DNA of 64,000 nt from CAVXGU01 sp963761615 (GTDB lineage: Bacteria; Acidobacteriota; Vicinamibacteria; Vicinamibacterales; CAVVIG01), in assembly GCA_963761615.1 (NCBI GenBank), contig CAVXGU010000003.1:2976001-3040000 (forward strand), given 5' to 3'. The position numbers and the translations under genes are program-made. Shown here one piece after another: positions 26,805-36,324 of this stretch. Each line of letters begins with the position of its first letter. Position 1 is the first letter of the stretch. The notes beneath the pieces were generated by a model, which did not search any database, was not told the origin of the DNA, and saw only the letters and a list, made by a program, of their open reading frames with translations.

Positions 26805-27680
26805 TCACGTCGCCCCGGCGTCCCGCGCGAACTCGAAGGTGAAGGCGGTCGCGGTGCCCCGCCAGTACGGATATTCGCGTCCGTCGATCCACCAGCGAAC
26901 CACCCCGGCGGTTGGCACGCGCATGCCCTGCCGCTCGTCGTAGTCCCGGAAGACGCCGCCCCAGGGCGTGGGCACCGCCCGACCCTTGACGTCGCGCGGA
27001 CGCCACGGCGCGAACACCGAGACGATCCGGCCGTCGCCGTCGACCTCGACCTCGATCGAGACGCTCACGCCCGGTGCGGTCAGCGTGGCGCGGGCGTGGG
27101 TGTCGTCGATCGGCGCCCAGGACACACCGCTGGCCGGCAGGAGTGCCGTCGGAAACCAGGGGGCCTCCGCCAGGTACCGGCACAGCGCACCCTCGTCGAA
27201 GGCCCGCCCGTACCCGTCGACGATGGGCACGAGGGAGAGCAGGTCCGCGCGCATCCGACCCGAGCCGTCGACGTACGAGTCGCGGACCCGCACGGCGGCC
27301 CCGGGCAGCACTGCGATGCGCGCGTCCCAGACGAAACCCGGCGCGGCGGGAACGAAGTGCTCCACGGCCTCGAACGGCCGCCAGCTGTCCTCCCGCGCGC
27401 TCATCCGGAACGTACCGCGCTGCTCGAGGCGCGCATAGGTGATGAGCGGCTGTCCGTCGCGCAACGCATAGGCGAAATAGCGGCGGACAGGGGCCGGCAG
27501 GCCGGCCACGTCCGCCTCCCGGTATACCCGGGCAGCGGACGCGGACGCGCCGGCCGCCGCGCGAAGACGCGCGACGGTTTCCGCCGTCACCGCGCGCCAG
27601 CGGCGCGCGCCGACGACCAACGCCCCTCCGACGGCGGCACCCGCCGCGGCGGCCGCGAGAGCCAGTCCGCGGGCCTTCAT
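26805..27680 (-). CDS. DUF6544-like protein with N-terminal membrane anchor
   Basis: 291 residues from the ATG at 27680. An N-terminal hydrophobic stretch (GLALAAAAAGAAVGGALVVGA) anchors it or serves as signal. The body has LPAPVRRYFAYALRDGQPLI, EQRGTFRM, FVWDARI, RDSYVDGSGRMRADLLSLVPI and YLAEAPWFPTALLP, which I recognise as the pattern of a broadly distributed uncharacterised family. No catalytic motif can be named. It is followed 26 bases later by the phosphoribosyltransferase gene and preceded 25 bases by a DUF883-like gene, so a three-gene operon is likely. Confidence 0.68.
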   Translation of the reverse strand: MKARGLALAAAAAGAAVGGALVVGARRWRAVTAETVARLRAAAGASASAARVYREADVAGLPAPVRRYFAYALRDGQPLITYARLEQRGTFRMSAREDSWRPFEAVEHFVPAAPGFVWDARIAVLPGAAVRVRDSYVDGSGRMRADLLSLVPIVDGYGRAFDEGALCRYLAEAPWFPTALLPASGVSWAPIDDTHARATLTAPGVSVSIEVEVDGDGRIVSVFAPWRPRDVKGRAVPTPWGGVFRDYDERQGMRVPTAGVVRWWIDGREYPYWRGTATAFTFEFARDAGAT

Positions 27681-27705
27681 CCGTGGAGATCCCCGAAGAC
27701 CAGCG

Positions 27706-28044
27706 TCAGGCCTCTTCGCCGCGCCGCCGCCGCGGCGACCCGCGCAGGAGGAATCCCACCACCACACCCAGGAACAGACCGGCCCCGGCGGCGATCCCCA
27801 GGGCCTTCCACGGCTCCTGTTTCACGCGATGGGCCGCCTCGTCGCGAAAGTCGTCGAGCTCGCGCGCCCGGCGCTTCCACGCCCGCTTCGCAGCGTACAT
27901 CCCGTCCTCGACCGCGTCGGCGGCCACGGACTTGAAGAGCCGCGCCTCGTGCGAGACATGAGCGGCCTGCCGCACGGCGTCGGCGGCCTTCTCCCGGAAC
28001 GTGGTTGCGGCGTCGTTGGCTGGTTCGACAGCAGTCGCACCCAT
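27706..28044 (-). CDS. DUF883/YqjD-like small membrane-anchored protein
   Basis: 112 residues behind a perfect AGGAGGT at 9 bases. A long amphipathic, coiled-coil-like N-terminal part (FREKAADAVRQAAHVSHEARLFKS...) is followed by WKALGIAAGAGLFLGVVVGFLLRG, a single membrane helix with glycine zipper, and a basic tail. This resembles the ribosome-associated inner-membrane proteins ElaB/YqjD that act in stationary phase. First gene of a minus-strand unit with the DUF6544-like and phosphoribosyltransferase genes. Confidence 0.7.
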   Translation of the reverse strand: MGATAVEPANDAATTFREKAADAVRQAAHVSHEARLFKSVAADAVEDGMYAAKRAWKRRARELDDFRDEAAHRVKQEPWKALGIAAGAGLFLGVVVGFLLRGSPRRRRGEEA

Positions 28045-28089
28045 GATCAACCTCCTTGACGACTTGCCGAAACGTCTGTTGGAACGAGG

Positions 28090-28105
28090 TGCAAGATGGA
28101 GGCCG
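28090..28105 (-). promoter_or_regulatory. Weak candidate sigma-54 promoter for the DUF883-like gene
   Basis: On the minus strand CGGCCTCCATCTTGCA keeps GG-N10-GC and a perfect TTGCA -12 box but a poor -24 box. It lies 46 bases before the start codon. Confidence 0.33.
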
Positions 28106-28204
28106 GGAAGACGCCAGCGCCGGGACGGGGGTTTCGAGGTCAGGATGCGGTGCGGCGGCGGCCGGGCCGGCGGTCCCGGGAAGGAAGGGACCCGATCCTT
28201 CCGT

Positions 28205-28432
28205 TTACCGGCAGGCGATAGTCGCCTCGCTGTCACCGACCCGAGCGTAGCGCCCGTCGGCCAGCGGGATCAGGAAGCCCGTCCCGACCAGATGCTCCAG
28301 CAGGTGGGTGCACGTGATCGCGTCCAGGCTCCAGAGGCGCTCGGCCTGCGCGTGGGTCAGCCGCAACCCCGGCATTTCTCGGAACTCGGCCTGCACGAGA
28401 TGCGCGAGCTTGTCATCCACCTGTCCTGTCAT
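28205..28432 (-). CDS. Small winged-helix-like protein (75 aa), paralogue of the one at 30477
   Basis: The core EMPGLRLTHAQAERLW ... DAITCTHLLEHLVGTGFL aligns along its length with the protein at 30477 (EMPGLCLTGEEARRLW ... DRETCEDLLETLVAARFL). The predicted pattern is three helices and a short beta wing, like a winged helix in which W and C residues are conserved. It could be a DNA-binding or protein-binding adaptor. Both copies sit next to response-regulator genes. The intergenic 28045-28204 has no other gene. Function not assigned. Confidence 0.65.
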   Translation of the reverse strand: MTGQVDDKLAHLVQAEFREMPGLRLTHAQAERLWSLDAITCTHLLEHLVGTGFLIPLADGRYARVGDSEATIACR

Positions 28433-28567
28433 CGCCGGCCTCCTCGGGCGCCGTTTTCTGGTCCACTCATTTTCGACGCCGCTCCCACCGTGGCAGTCTG
28501 TTTCGACGCGCAGCCGGCGCGCGGCCTGCGCGCGTGTGAACGGACGTCCGCGCGCGCTGACGACCGG

Positions 28568-28918
28568 TTACGGCGCGAGCAGATCCTCCACGTCCTCGAT
28601 ATCGATCGGTTTGTCGACGATCCGCGATACCCCGGCCTCGAGCGCACGCCCGGCGATCTCGGGCGTGCCGTAGGCCGTCACGAGAATCACGCGGCTCCCC
28701 GGCGACAGGGCCCGGATGTCCGGGACGAGGGCGATGCCGTTGGCGCCCGGCAGCCGGTAGTCGAGCAGGACCACGTCCGGGTGCGGCATGCGCTCGGCCA
28801 TCGCCGTCAGGGCCGACGGCCCGTCACCCGCGCTGACAACGGTATGGCCGTGCACCGAGAGCGCTTCGGTGAGCGACCAGCGGACGAGCCACTCGTCGTC
28901 GATCACGAGGACGTTCAT
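28568..28918 (-). CDS. Stand-alone response-regulator receiver domain
   Basis: I prefer the ATG at 28918, giving MNVLVIDDEWLVRWSLTEAL at once; a start at 28957 would add 13 residues. The 116-residue protein is one CheY-like domain: acidic pair DD7-8, phospho-acceptor Asp53 in VVLLDYRLPGANG, T/S in VTAYG and Lys in IVDKPID. No output domain. The DEWLVRWSL helix is close to those of the NtrC-type regulator (DEQLIRWSLN) and the other receiver (DEALIRWAVA) in this island, so they may accept phosphate from the same kinase at 34046. Confidence 0.83.
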   Translation of the reverse strand: MNVLVIDDEWLVRWSLTEALSVHGHTVVSAGDGPSALTAMAERMPHPDVVLLDYRLPGANGIALVPDIRALSPGSRVILVTAYGTPEIAGRALEAGVSRIVDKPIDIEDVEDLLAP

Positions 28919-29062
28919 GGGCGTCGGGGACGGACTCGTCCGGAAGGCATCAGCCACGTCTCGGCTTCACTTGCGACGCTTGCACGATCCGGGCCTTGAC
29001 GGCCTGCCGGCGCCGGGACGCCGTCGCGCCGGACGTGCGGCCGCCCGGACGCCGGTCGAGCC

Positions 29063-29078
29063 TGGCATCGGCCGTGCA
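29063..29078 (+). promoter_or_regulatory. Candidate sigma-54 promoter for the DHOD-like gene
   Basis: TGGCATCGGCCGTGCA matches the consensus TGGCAC-N5-TTGCW at TGGCA, GG, TGC and the final A, with correct spacing. It lies 67 bases before the start at 29145. Confidence 0.4.
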
Positions 29079-29144
29079 CCGGTGGAGGTGCGCCGCACGA
29101 CCGCGCGGCGGAAGTCGCACTATGCTGAAGGGACGGGAGGCCGC

Positions 29145-30144
29145 ATGGTTCTCGAAACCCGGTACTTGGGCCTGAAGCTGGCGCACCCCTTCATGGTCGG
29201 GGCGTCGCCGCTCGGGGCCGATCTCGATTTGCTCAAGAAGGTCGTCGACGGCGGGTCCTCGGCCGTCGTGCTGCACTCGCTCTTCGAGGAACAGAATCAC
29301 GCTCGAGGCCGCGGGGCAGATCTACCACATGGATCCGGGCGACCCGCAGTTCGCGGGCGTCCTGCGGCACTTCCCGCCGCTCGACCGTTACCGCCTTTCG
29401 ACCGACAAGTACCTCGACCTCGTGCGCCGCGCCAAGGAGGCGCTCGGCGTGCCGGTCATCGCGTCGCTGAATGGCACCACCGGCGAGTCGTGGCTGAAGT
29501 TCGCGCGCGCGATCGAGCAGGCGGGCGCCGACGCGCTCGAGCTGAACATGTACCAGGTGGTCGCCGACGTCGACGAGTCGGCGTCGGCGGTCGAAGCGCG
29601 GCTGCGCGACATGGTCGGCGACCTGAAGAATCACGTGGGCCTGCCGGTCGCGGTAAAGCTCTCGCCGTTCTTCACGGCGTTCGGCCATCTCGCCCACCGG
29701 CTCGACGCGATCGGCGTCGACGGCTTCGTGCTCTTCAACCGCTTCTACCAGCCCGACATCGACATCGAGACGATGGCGCCGATCCGGACGATCGAGCTCT
29801 CGACGAGCGCCGAGCTCCGGCTGCGTCTGCAGTGGATGGCGCTCCTGCGGGGCCGCGTCCGCGCGTCGCTCGCGCTCACGGGCGGCGTCGCGACGCCCGG
29901 GGACGGGATCAAGGCGCTGCTCGCGGGCGCGGACGTCGTCCAGATCGTGTCGGCCGTGCTGCGCAACGGCCCGGACTATCTCCACGTGATGCGGCAGGGC
30001 CTGATCGACTGGATGGATCGCAAGCGGGTCGCCTCGGTGGACGACGTGCGCGGGCGTGCGGCATCGGCCCAGTCCGGCGACCCCGACGCCTTCGAACGCG
30101 CCAACTACATCCGCACGCTGCGCGACTGGGAGGCGGGCCGCTAG
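29145..30144 (+). CDS. Dihydroorotate dehydrogenase-like flavoprotein, with +1 frameshift
   Basis: 332 residues after repair. The start MVLETRYLGLKLAHPFMVGASPLG is typical of the PyrD-like 'dihydroorotate dehydrogenase-like protein' group. At residue 50 (FEEQ) the frame slips; deleting one A of GAATC at 29294-29298 gives FEEQITLEAAGQIYHMDPGD and runs on to VIASLNGTTGESWLKFA, ALELNMYQV, VAVKLSPFF, ASLALTGGVATPGDGIKALLAGADVVQIVSA, the FMN-barrel motifs. The group lies apart from pyrimidine operons and is often linked to stress or redox genes, so de novo pyrimidine synthesis is not certain. Convergent with the CBS gene at 30147, a gap of only 2 bases. Confidence 0.82.
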
Positions 30145-30146
30145 CC

Positions 30147-30464
30147 TCACCACGACGCGGTGCGCCGCGTGCGGCGCTTGTGCGGCACGCGGTGGAAGAG
30201 CGCGGGCCGCTCGAACGGCATCGGGCGGTCCACCCCGCGGCCCACGAGCTCCAGCAGGTCGGAGACCGTCACGATGCCGACCAGGTGCCCGCGCTCGATC
30301 ACGGGCAGGCAGCCGCGATCCGACACGACGCCGACGACTTCCCCGTTCTCCCTGACGACCAGGGACCTCACCGAGCGGCGGCGCATCAGCTCCCGCGCCG
30401 CGTCGATCGACGCCCCCGGGCCGATGGTCAGCGCGCCCTTGGTCATGATCTCCGCGACTCTCAC
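30147..30464 (-). CDS. CBS-domain protein (105 aa)
   Basis: Two short CBS motifs: MRVAEIMTKGALTIGPGAS with SLVVRENGEVVGVVSDRGCLPV, then HLVGIVTVSDLLELVG. The tail PFERPALFHRVPHKRRTRR is basic. The second repeat is shortened, so nucleotide binding may need a dimer. It is the last gene of an operon with the winged-helix protein (12-base gap), the sigma-54 activator and the NifU-domain gene. In such context it may serve as an energy-charge sensor for the regulator. Confidence 0.75.
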   Translation of the reverse strand: MRVAEIMTKGALTIGPGASIDAARELMRRRSVRSLVVRENGEVVGVVSDRGCLPVIERGHLVGIVTVSDLLELVGRGVDRPMPFERPALFHRVPHKRRTRRTASW

Positions 30465-30476
30465 GAGGTCTCTCCT

Positions 30477-30692
30477 TCAGGCCGACGGTCCGTCGAGAAC
30501 GTAGCCGCGCTTGGCGGTCACGCGGAGGAATCGTGCGGCGACGAGCGTCTCCAGCAGGTCCTCGCAGGTCTCGCGGTCGATGCCCCACAGCCGCCGGGCC
30601 TCTTCGCCCGTGAGGCACAGCCCGGGCATCTCGAGGTAGTCGGACTGGATGCTCTGCAGCAGTTCGGTGATTCCCGATGATTCGGCGGTCAC
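30477..30692 (-). CDS. Small winged-helix-like protein (71 aa), paralogue of the one at 28205
   Basis: GTG start at 30692 with GAGGAG 8 bases upstream. The core EMPGLCLTGEEARRLW, TCEDLLETLV, FLRVTAKRGYVLDG matches the 28205 protein in nearly every conserved helix position. The final GYVLDG looks like the wing strand. It lies between the sigma-54 activator gene and the CBS gene, 36 and 12 bases away, so it is co-expressed with a transcription activator. Role unknown. Confidence 0.65.
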   Translation of the reverse strand: MTAESSGITELLQSIQSDYLEMPGLCLTGEEARRLWGIDRETCEDLLETLVAARFLRVTAKRGYVLDGPSA

Positions 30693-30727
30693 TGACTCGT
30701 CTCCTCGTCTCGCGATCCCGATCGCGG

Positions 30728-31768
<1,041 letters not shown>

Positions 31769-31778
31769 GGCGCGGCTC

Positions 31779-32003
31779 CTACCCGATCCTCAGGGTTTCG
31801 AACTCCGGAATCTCTTCCTTGAGCGCCGTCTCCACCCCGACGTGGAGCGTCATGTGGGCGCTCGGGCACCCGGCGCACATGCCCGTCAGACGCACCTCCG
31901 CCGAGTTGCCCTCGACGTTCAGCAGCACGATGTCGCCGCCGTCTGCCTGAAGGAACGGCCGGATCCGGCCGAGCACCGTCTCGATTCGCTCTCTGGATAC
32001 CAT
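31779..32003 (-). CDS. NifU C-terminal-domain (Fe-S scaffold) protein
   Basis: 74 residues from ATG 32003 behind AGGAGA. It is the NifU C-terminal domain alone: IRPFLQADGGDIVLLNV, then VRLTGMCAGCPSAHMTL with the CxxC pair Cys43/Cys46 that holds a [4Fe-4S] cluster. Such stand-alone Nfu proteins deliver clusters to target enzymes and may sense redox state. It is the first gene of the sigma-54 activator operon, with a -24/-12 element 30 bases upstream, which is an unusual place for an Fe-S scaffold. Confidence 0.85.
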   Translation of the reverse strand: MVSRERIETVLGRIRPFLQADGGDIVLLNVEGNSAEVRLTGMCAGCPSAHMTLHVGVETALKEEIPEFETLRIG

Positions 32004-32032
32004 CGTTCGCTCTCCTTGCACGCCGGTATTTA

Positions 32033-32048
32033 GGCAACCGGCGTACCA
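32033..32048 (-). promoter_or_regulatory. Sigma-54 promoter of the nfu-activator operon
   Basis: On the minus strand TGGTACGCCGGTTGCC has TGG, correct GG-N10-GC spacing and TTGC. Inside the spacer it is the same as the element at 35675 except for one base. It lies 30 bases before the NifU-domain start. A palindromic block at 32056-32079 adjoins it. Confidence 0.58.
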
Positions 32049-32055
32049 GCGTGCC

Positions 32056-32079
32056 GGAATTCCGGAGAGACGGAATTCC
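32056..32079. repeat. Inverted repeat GGAATTCCG / CGGAATTCC, possible activator site
   Basis: Perfect 9-bp arms with a 6-base spacer (GAGAGA), 7 bases upstream of the -24/-12 element. The core CGGAATTCCG is also found at 23653-23662 upstream of another sigma-54-like element. Further hairpins (ATTCCC/GGGAAT at 32139-32159 and CCCC/GGGG just after) fill the 177-base gap, in which there is no gene. Confidence 0.5.
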
Positions 32080-32180
32080 AGCTGATTTGCGGGATTCGAT
32101 GGAGGGAGGCCGCGCCGGAGCGGCGGCGGCCGCGGACTATTCCCCACCCGGCCGGGAATGCTCCCCAGCCGCGGGGGACG

Positions 32181-33520
<1,340 letters not shown>

Positions 33521-33549
<29 letters not shown>

Positions 33550-34006
33550 CGCGCCTTAGTATATCCATGAGCGACAGCACTGCCGTCATCTCGAACGGCT
33601 TCTCGAGCACCGCCACGGCGCCGAGCCGCCGCGCCTCGTCCGCAATCGCGGGGTCGGCGAAGGCGCTCATCAGGGCGATCGGCGATCCGGGCGCCGCCCT
33701 GCGCAGCTGCCCGAGCAGCGTCAGGTCGGCGCAGTCGGGGAGCTGCAGGTCCAGGAGGATGGCGTCGAAGGGCGCGGCGCTCCCCCGGAGCCGCGTCATC
33801 GCCTCGCCGGCGCTGGCCGCCTCGACCACTTCGTAACCCAGCGGCCCGAGCGTCTCGGCGACCGCCCACCGAATGAGCGCTTCGTCGTCGACGACGAGGA
33901 GGCGGCCCCGCGCGGAGTTCTCCGCGCCGAGGGGAATAATCCCCGCGTCCGGAGACCCGCTCGTGCCGGCAGGACGCCCGGTTGACGCGGCCGTTTCGGT
34001 TAGCAT
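33521..34006 (-). CDS. Stand-alone receiver-domain response regulator
   Basis: 161 residues from ATG 34006. A Gly/Ser/Pro-rich 33-residue N-terminal extension precedes one CheY-like domain: VVDDEALIRWAVAETLG, phospho-acceptor Asp86 in ILLDLQLPDCADL, SAFADP and Lys in VLEKPFE. No output domain. The 3' end overlaps the NtrC-type regulator by 29 bases, so they are translated together. A divergent PAS kinase starts 40 bases away. It may act as phosphate sink or relay between kinase and NtrC-type regulator. Confidence 0.82.
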
Positions 34007-34045
34007 TAGGGTCACGCCGGAGAGCCATTCAAGACCCGGACCAAC

Positions 34046-35176
34046 ATGCCGTTGCTGACCCTCGTCCTGGCCGGCGCCCTGGCCGGTGCGCTCACCCTGC
34101 TCTGGCGCACCCGCGGCACGGCGCTCGCCCTCGAGCGGCGCACCAAGGAGCTGGCCGACGTCAACTACGCCCTGGATCAGTCCGCGATCGTCGCGACCAC
34201 CGACACGAGGGGCCGCATCACCTACGTCAACCAGAAGTTCTGCGACATCTCGCAGTACAGCCGCGAGGAGCTGCTCGGCCAGGATCACCGGATCATCAAC
34301 TCCGGCTACCACTCGAAGGAATTCATCCGCGGGCTGTGGGTGACGATCGCCAACGGGACGATCTGGCGCGGCGAGATTCGGAACCGCGCGAAGGACGGCT
34401 CGTTCTACTGGGTCGACACGACGATCGTCCCGTTCCTCGACACGCGCGGCAAGCCGTATCAGTACATGGCGATCCGCTACGAGATCACGGACCGGAAGCG
34501 TTCGGAGGAGAAGCTGCGCGAGCAGGACGCGCTCGCGCGGCTGGGCCAGATGGCGGCCGTCGTGGCCCACGAGGTCAAGAACCCCATCGCGGGGATCCGC
34601 GGAGCGCTCCAGGTGATCGGCTCCCGCCTGGCGTCCGACTCGCGCGACCGGCCGATCGTCGCCGAGATCATCGCCCGCCTGGACGCGCTCAACACCATCG
34701 TCCAGGACCTGCTCGTGTTCGCGCGTCCGCGCGAACTGCGCGCCGAGCAGACCGACCTCGGGGCGCTCGCCCAGGCCGCCGTCGCGCTGTTCCACCGCGA
34801 CCCGTCGATGGCGGCGGTGGAGGTGGACGTGTCGGCCCCGCCGGCGATCGTCCGCGCCGACGCCGAGCAGCTCCAGATCGTGTTTCAGAACATCCTGCTG
34901 AACGCCGGGCAGGCCATGAACGGAGAGGGCCGGATCCACATCCGCGTCGGCCGGGCAGAGGCGGCCTGGGTGGTGGCCTTCGCCGACGAGGGTCCAGGGA
35001 TGCCCCTGGACGTGCGTGCGCAGGCCTTCGATGCCTTCTTCACGACCAAGCATCGCGGCACCGGCCTCGGCCTCCCGATCGCCAAGCGCGTCGTCGACGC
35101 GCACGGCGGAGATATTGCGATCGAGACGCCCGAGAGCGGCGGGACGGTCGTCTCCCTCCGCTTCCCGGCGGCGTGA
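34046..35176 (+). CDS. PAS-domain sensor histidine kinase
   Basis: 376 residues. One N-terminal membrane helix (LLTLVLAGALAGALTLLW), a PAS/PAC domain (about 42-150: DQSAIVATTDTRGRITYVN, YSREELLGQDHRIINSGYHS, the WRGEIRNRAKDGSFYWV strand), then the HisKA helix LARLGQMAAVVAHEVKNP with phospho-acceptor His175, N box NILLNAGQAM, G1 ADEGPGMP, F box DAFFTTK, and G2 GTGLGLPIAKRVV. The PAS type resembles those that hold haem or FAD for oxygen/redox sensing (inference; no ligand residue can be proven). It is divergent from the regulator genes and is the only kinase seen for three receivers in the island. Confidence 0.88.
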   Translation: MPLLTLVLAGALAGALTLLWRTRGTALALERRTKELADVNYALDQSAIVATTDTRGRITYVNQKFCDISQYSREELLGQDHRIINSGYHSKEFIRGLWVTIANGTIWRGEIRNRAKDGSFYWVDTTIVPFLDTRGKPYQYMAIRYEITDRKRSEEKLREQDALARLGQMAAVVAHEVKNPIAGIRGALQVIGSRLASDSRDRPIVAEIIARLDALNTIVQDLLVFARPRELRAEQTDLGALAQAAVALFHRDPSMAAVEVDVSAPPAIVRADAEQLQIVFQNILLNAGQAMNGEGRIHIRVGRAEAAWVVAFADEGPGMPLDVRAQAFDAFFTTKHRGTGLGLPIAKRVVDAHGGDIAIETPESGGTVVSLRFPAA

Positions 35177-35179
35177 CGC

Positions 35180-35383
35180 CTACGCGTTCCGGCGGCGGAA
35201 GACCCGCAGCTCGTGCTGGTCGTCCGGCGACGCCGCGAGGCGGACCGCCCACTCGGGCCCGGGGACTTCCTCCCACTCCTCGGGAAGCCCCATCAGGGCG
35301 TTGGCCGCCGCGGCCAGTTGCGCCCACGTCGCGCCGGGGAAGCGGCACGACAATATGGCTTCCACTTTCTGCCGATCGATCAT
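35180..35383 (-). CDS. Small hypothetical protein (67 aa)
   Basis: Soluble, begins MIDRQKVEAILSCRFPGATWAQLAAAANAL and ends RVFRRRNA. The single Cys and the GLPEEWEEVPGPEW segment resemble short proteins found in stress clusters but I cannot name a family. It is convergent with the kinase gene (3-base gap) and 49 bases after the small membrane-protein gene on the same strand, so it may belong to the transcript starting at the -24/-12 element at 35675. Confidence 0.55.
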   Translation of the reverse strand: MIDRQKVEAILSCRFPGATWAQLAAAANALMGLPEEWEEVPGPEWAVRLAASPDDQHELRVFRRRNA

Positions 35384-35432
35384 CGCTGGTCTCCGTACCG
35401 GCGGGCCGCCGGCCCGCCGTCTTTCAAATGCC

Positions 35433-35639
35433 TCAGTGCGTGTCGATCCGCGCGAACAGCCCGCCGACGAAGAGCACCACGCCCAGCAGGCCGACGACGA
35501 TACCGACGGGCAGCATGATCATCGACACGCCCAGCGCGAGCCCCATGATCATCAGGACGAAGCCGATCAGTACGACGGCCGCATGCTCGAACAGGCGTTC
35601 GACGCCGCCGAAGAACCGTGACGCAAGGACGTGTGCCAT
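35433..35639 (-). CDS. Small membrane protein (68 aa)
   Basis: Starts ATG 35639 with AAAGGAG upstream. Residues 16-62 form two membrane helices (AAVVLIGFVLMIMGLALGVSMIMLP and GIVVGLLGVVLFVGGLFA). The N-terminal MAHVLASRFFGGVERLFEHA is an amphipathic helix. Related small proteins occur next to Usp genes. A -24/-12-like element lies 36 bases upstream and the Usp gene is divergent. Function unknown. Confidence 0.65.
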   Translation of the reverse strand: MAHVLASRFFGGVERLFEHAAVVLIGFVLMIMGLALGVSMIMLPVGIVVGLLGVVLFVGGLFARIDTH

Positions 35640-35674
35640 GACCTGCTCCTTTCTCTGCGAACACCCATCGGTAT

Positions 35675-35690
35675 AGCAACCTGCGTACCC
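35675..35690 (-). promoter_or_regulatory. Sigma-54-like promoter for the small membrane-protein gene
   Basis: On the minus strand GGGTACGCAGGTTGCT keeps GG-N10-GC and a perfect TTGCT -12 box. The internal GGTACGC-GGTTGC is shared with the element at 32033. It lies 36 bases before the start codon. Confidence 0.5.
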
Positions 35691-35751
35691 GCCTTTTCGC
35701 CGGCTTCTCGGCAGGTGCGAGCTCAGCCTGCCGCTTCCGGGCGCCTTTTGC

Positions 35752-35767
35752 TGGCACGGGGCATGCT
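35752..35767 (+). promoter_or_regulatory. Sigma-54 promoter for the Usp and GNAT/acyl-CoA synthetase genes
   Basis: TGGCACGGGGCATGCT matches TGGCACR-N4-TTGCW at all informative positions except one T. This is the best -24/-12 match in the window. It lies 57 bases upstream of the Usp start. Confidence 0.65.
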
Positions 35768-35823
35768 GCGTTGTCGGGTACCATGGCGAGATATCCGGAA
35801 CCGCAGCCTACGAGGTGAACCCC

Positions 35824-36321
35824 ATGATCGCCATCAAGCAGATTCTGGTCGCGACCGACTTCGGCGAGGCGTCGGACGTCGCCCTCGAGTACGGCCGCGC
35901 CCTCGCCCGCAACTTCTCGGCGACGCTGCACGTCATGCACGTGCCCGACGACCTCTTCACCCGCGTCGCGGGCGAGGGCTACGTATCGGTGCTGCCCGAG
36001 TTGCAGAAGGATCTCGAGAGCTCGGCCAAGCAGCGTCTGGACGAGCTGCTCGTCGACAACGACCCCAAGCCGCTCCCCGTGGTCAAGATCATCCGGACGT
36101 CGAACGCGCCGGCCGCCACGATCGTCGAGTACGCCACCGAGGCGCACGTGGACCTGATCGTCCTCGGGACGCACGGCCGGAGCGGCGTCGCCCACCTGCT
36201 CATGGGCAGCGTCGCCGAGCGCGTCGTCAGAACCGCGCCGTGCCCGGTGCTGACCGTCCGCGAACGCGGGCACGAATTCGTCCGCTCGGACGCCCCGGCG
36301 GTCGTCGAGAAGCGGGCCTGA
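35824..36321 (+). CDS. Single-domain universal stress protein
   Basis: 165 residues; I use ATG 35824, which has GAGGTG 7 bases upstream, rather than the GTG at 35815. The fold markers are IKQILVATDFGEASDVALEYG and the ATP-binding pattern VLGTHGRSGVAHLLMGSVAERVVR with PCPVLTV. It is followed after 3 bases by the GNAT/acyl-CoA synthetase fusion, so both are likely transcribed from the -24/-12 element. Role: ATP-binding stress regulator in the cytoplasm; in DosR- and Anr-type regulons such genes respond to low oxygen. Confidence 0.87.
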   Translation: MIAIKQILVATDFGEASDVALEYGRALARNFSATLHVMHVPDDLFTRVAGEGYVSVLPELQKDLESSAKQRLDELLVDNDPKPLPVVKIIRTSNAPAATIVEYATEAHVDLIVLGTHGRSGVAHLLMGSVAERVVRTAPCPVLTVRERGHEFVRSDAPAVVEKRA

Positions 36322-36324
36322 CCG

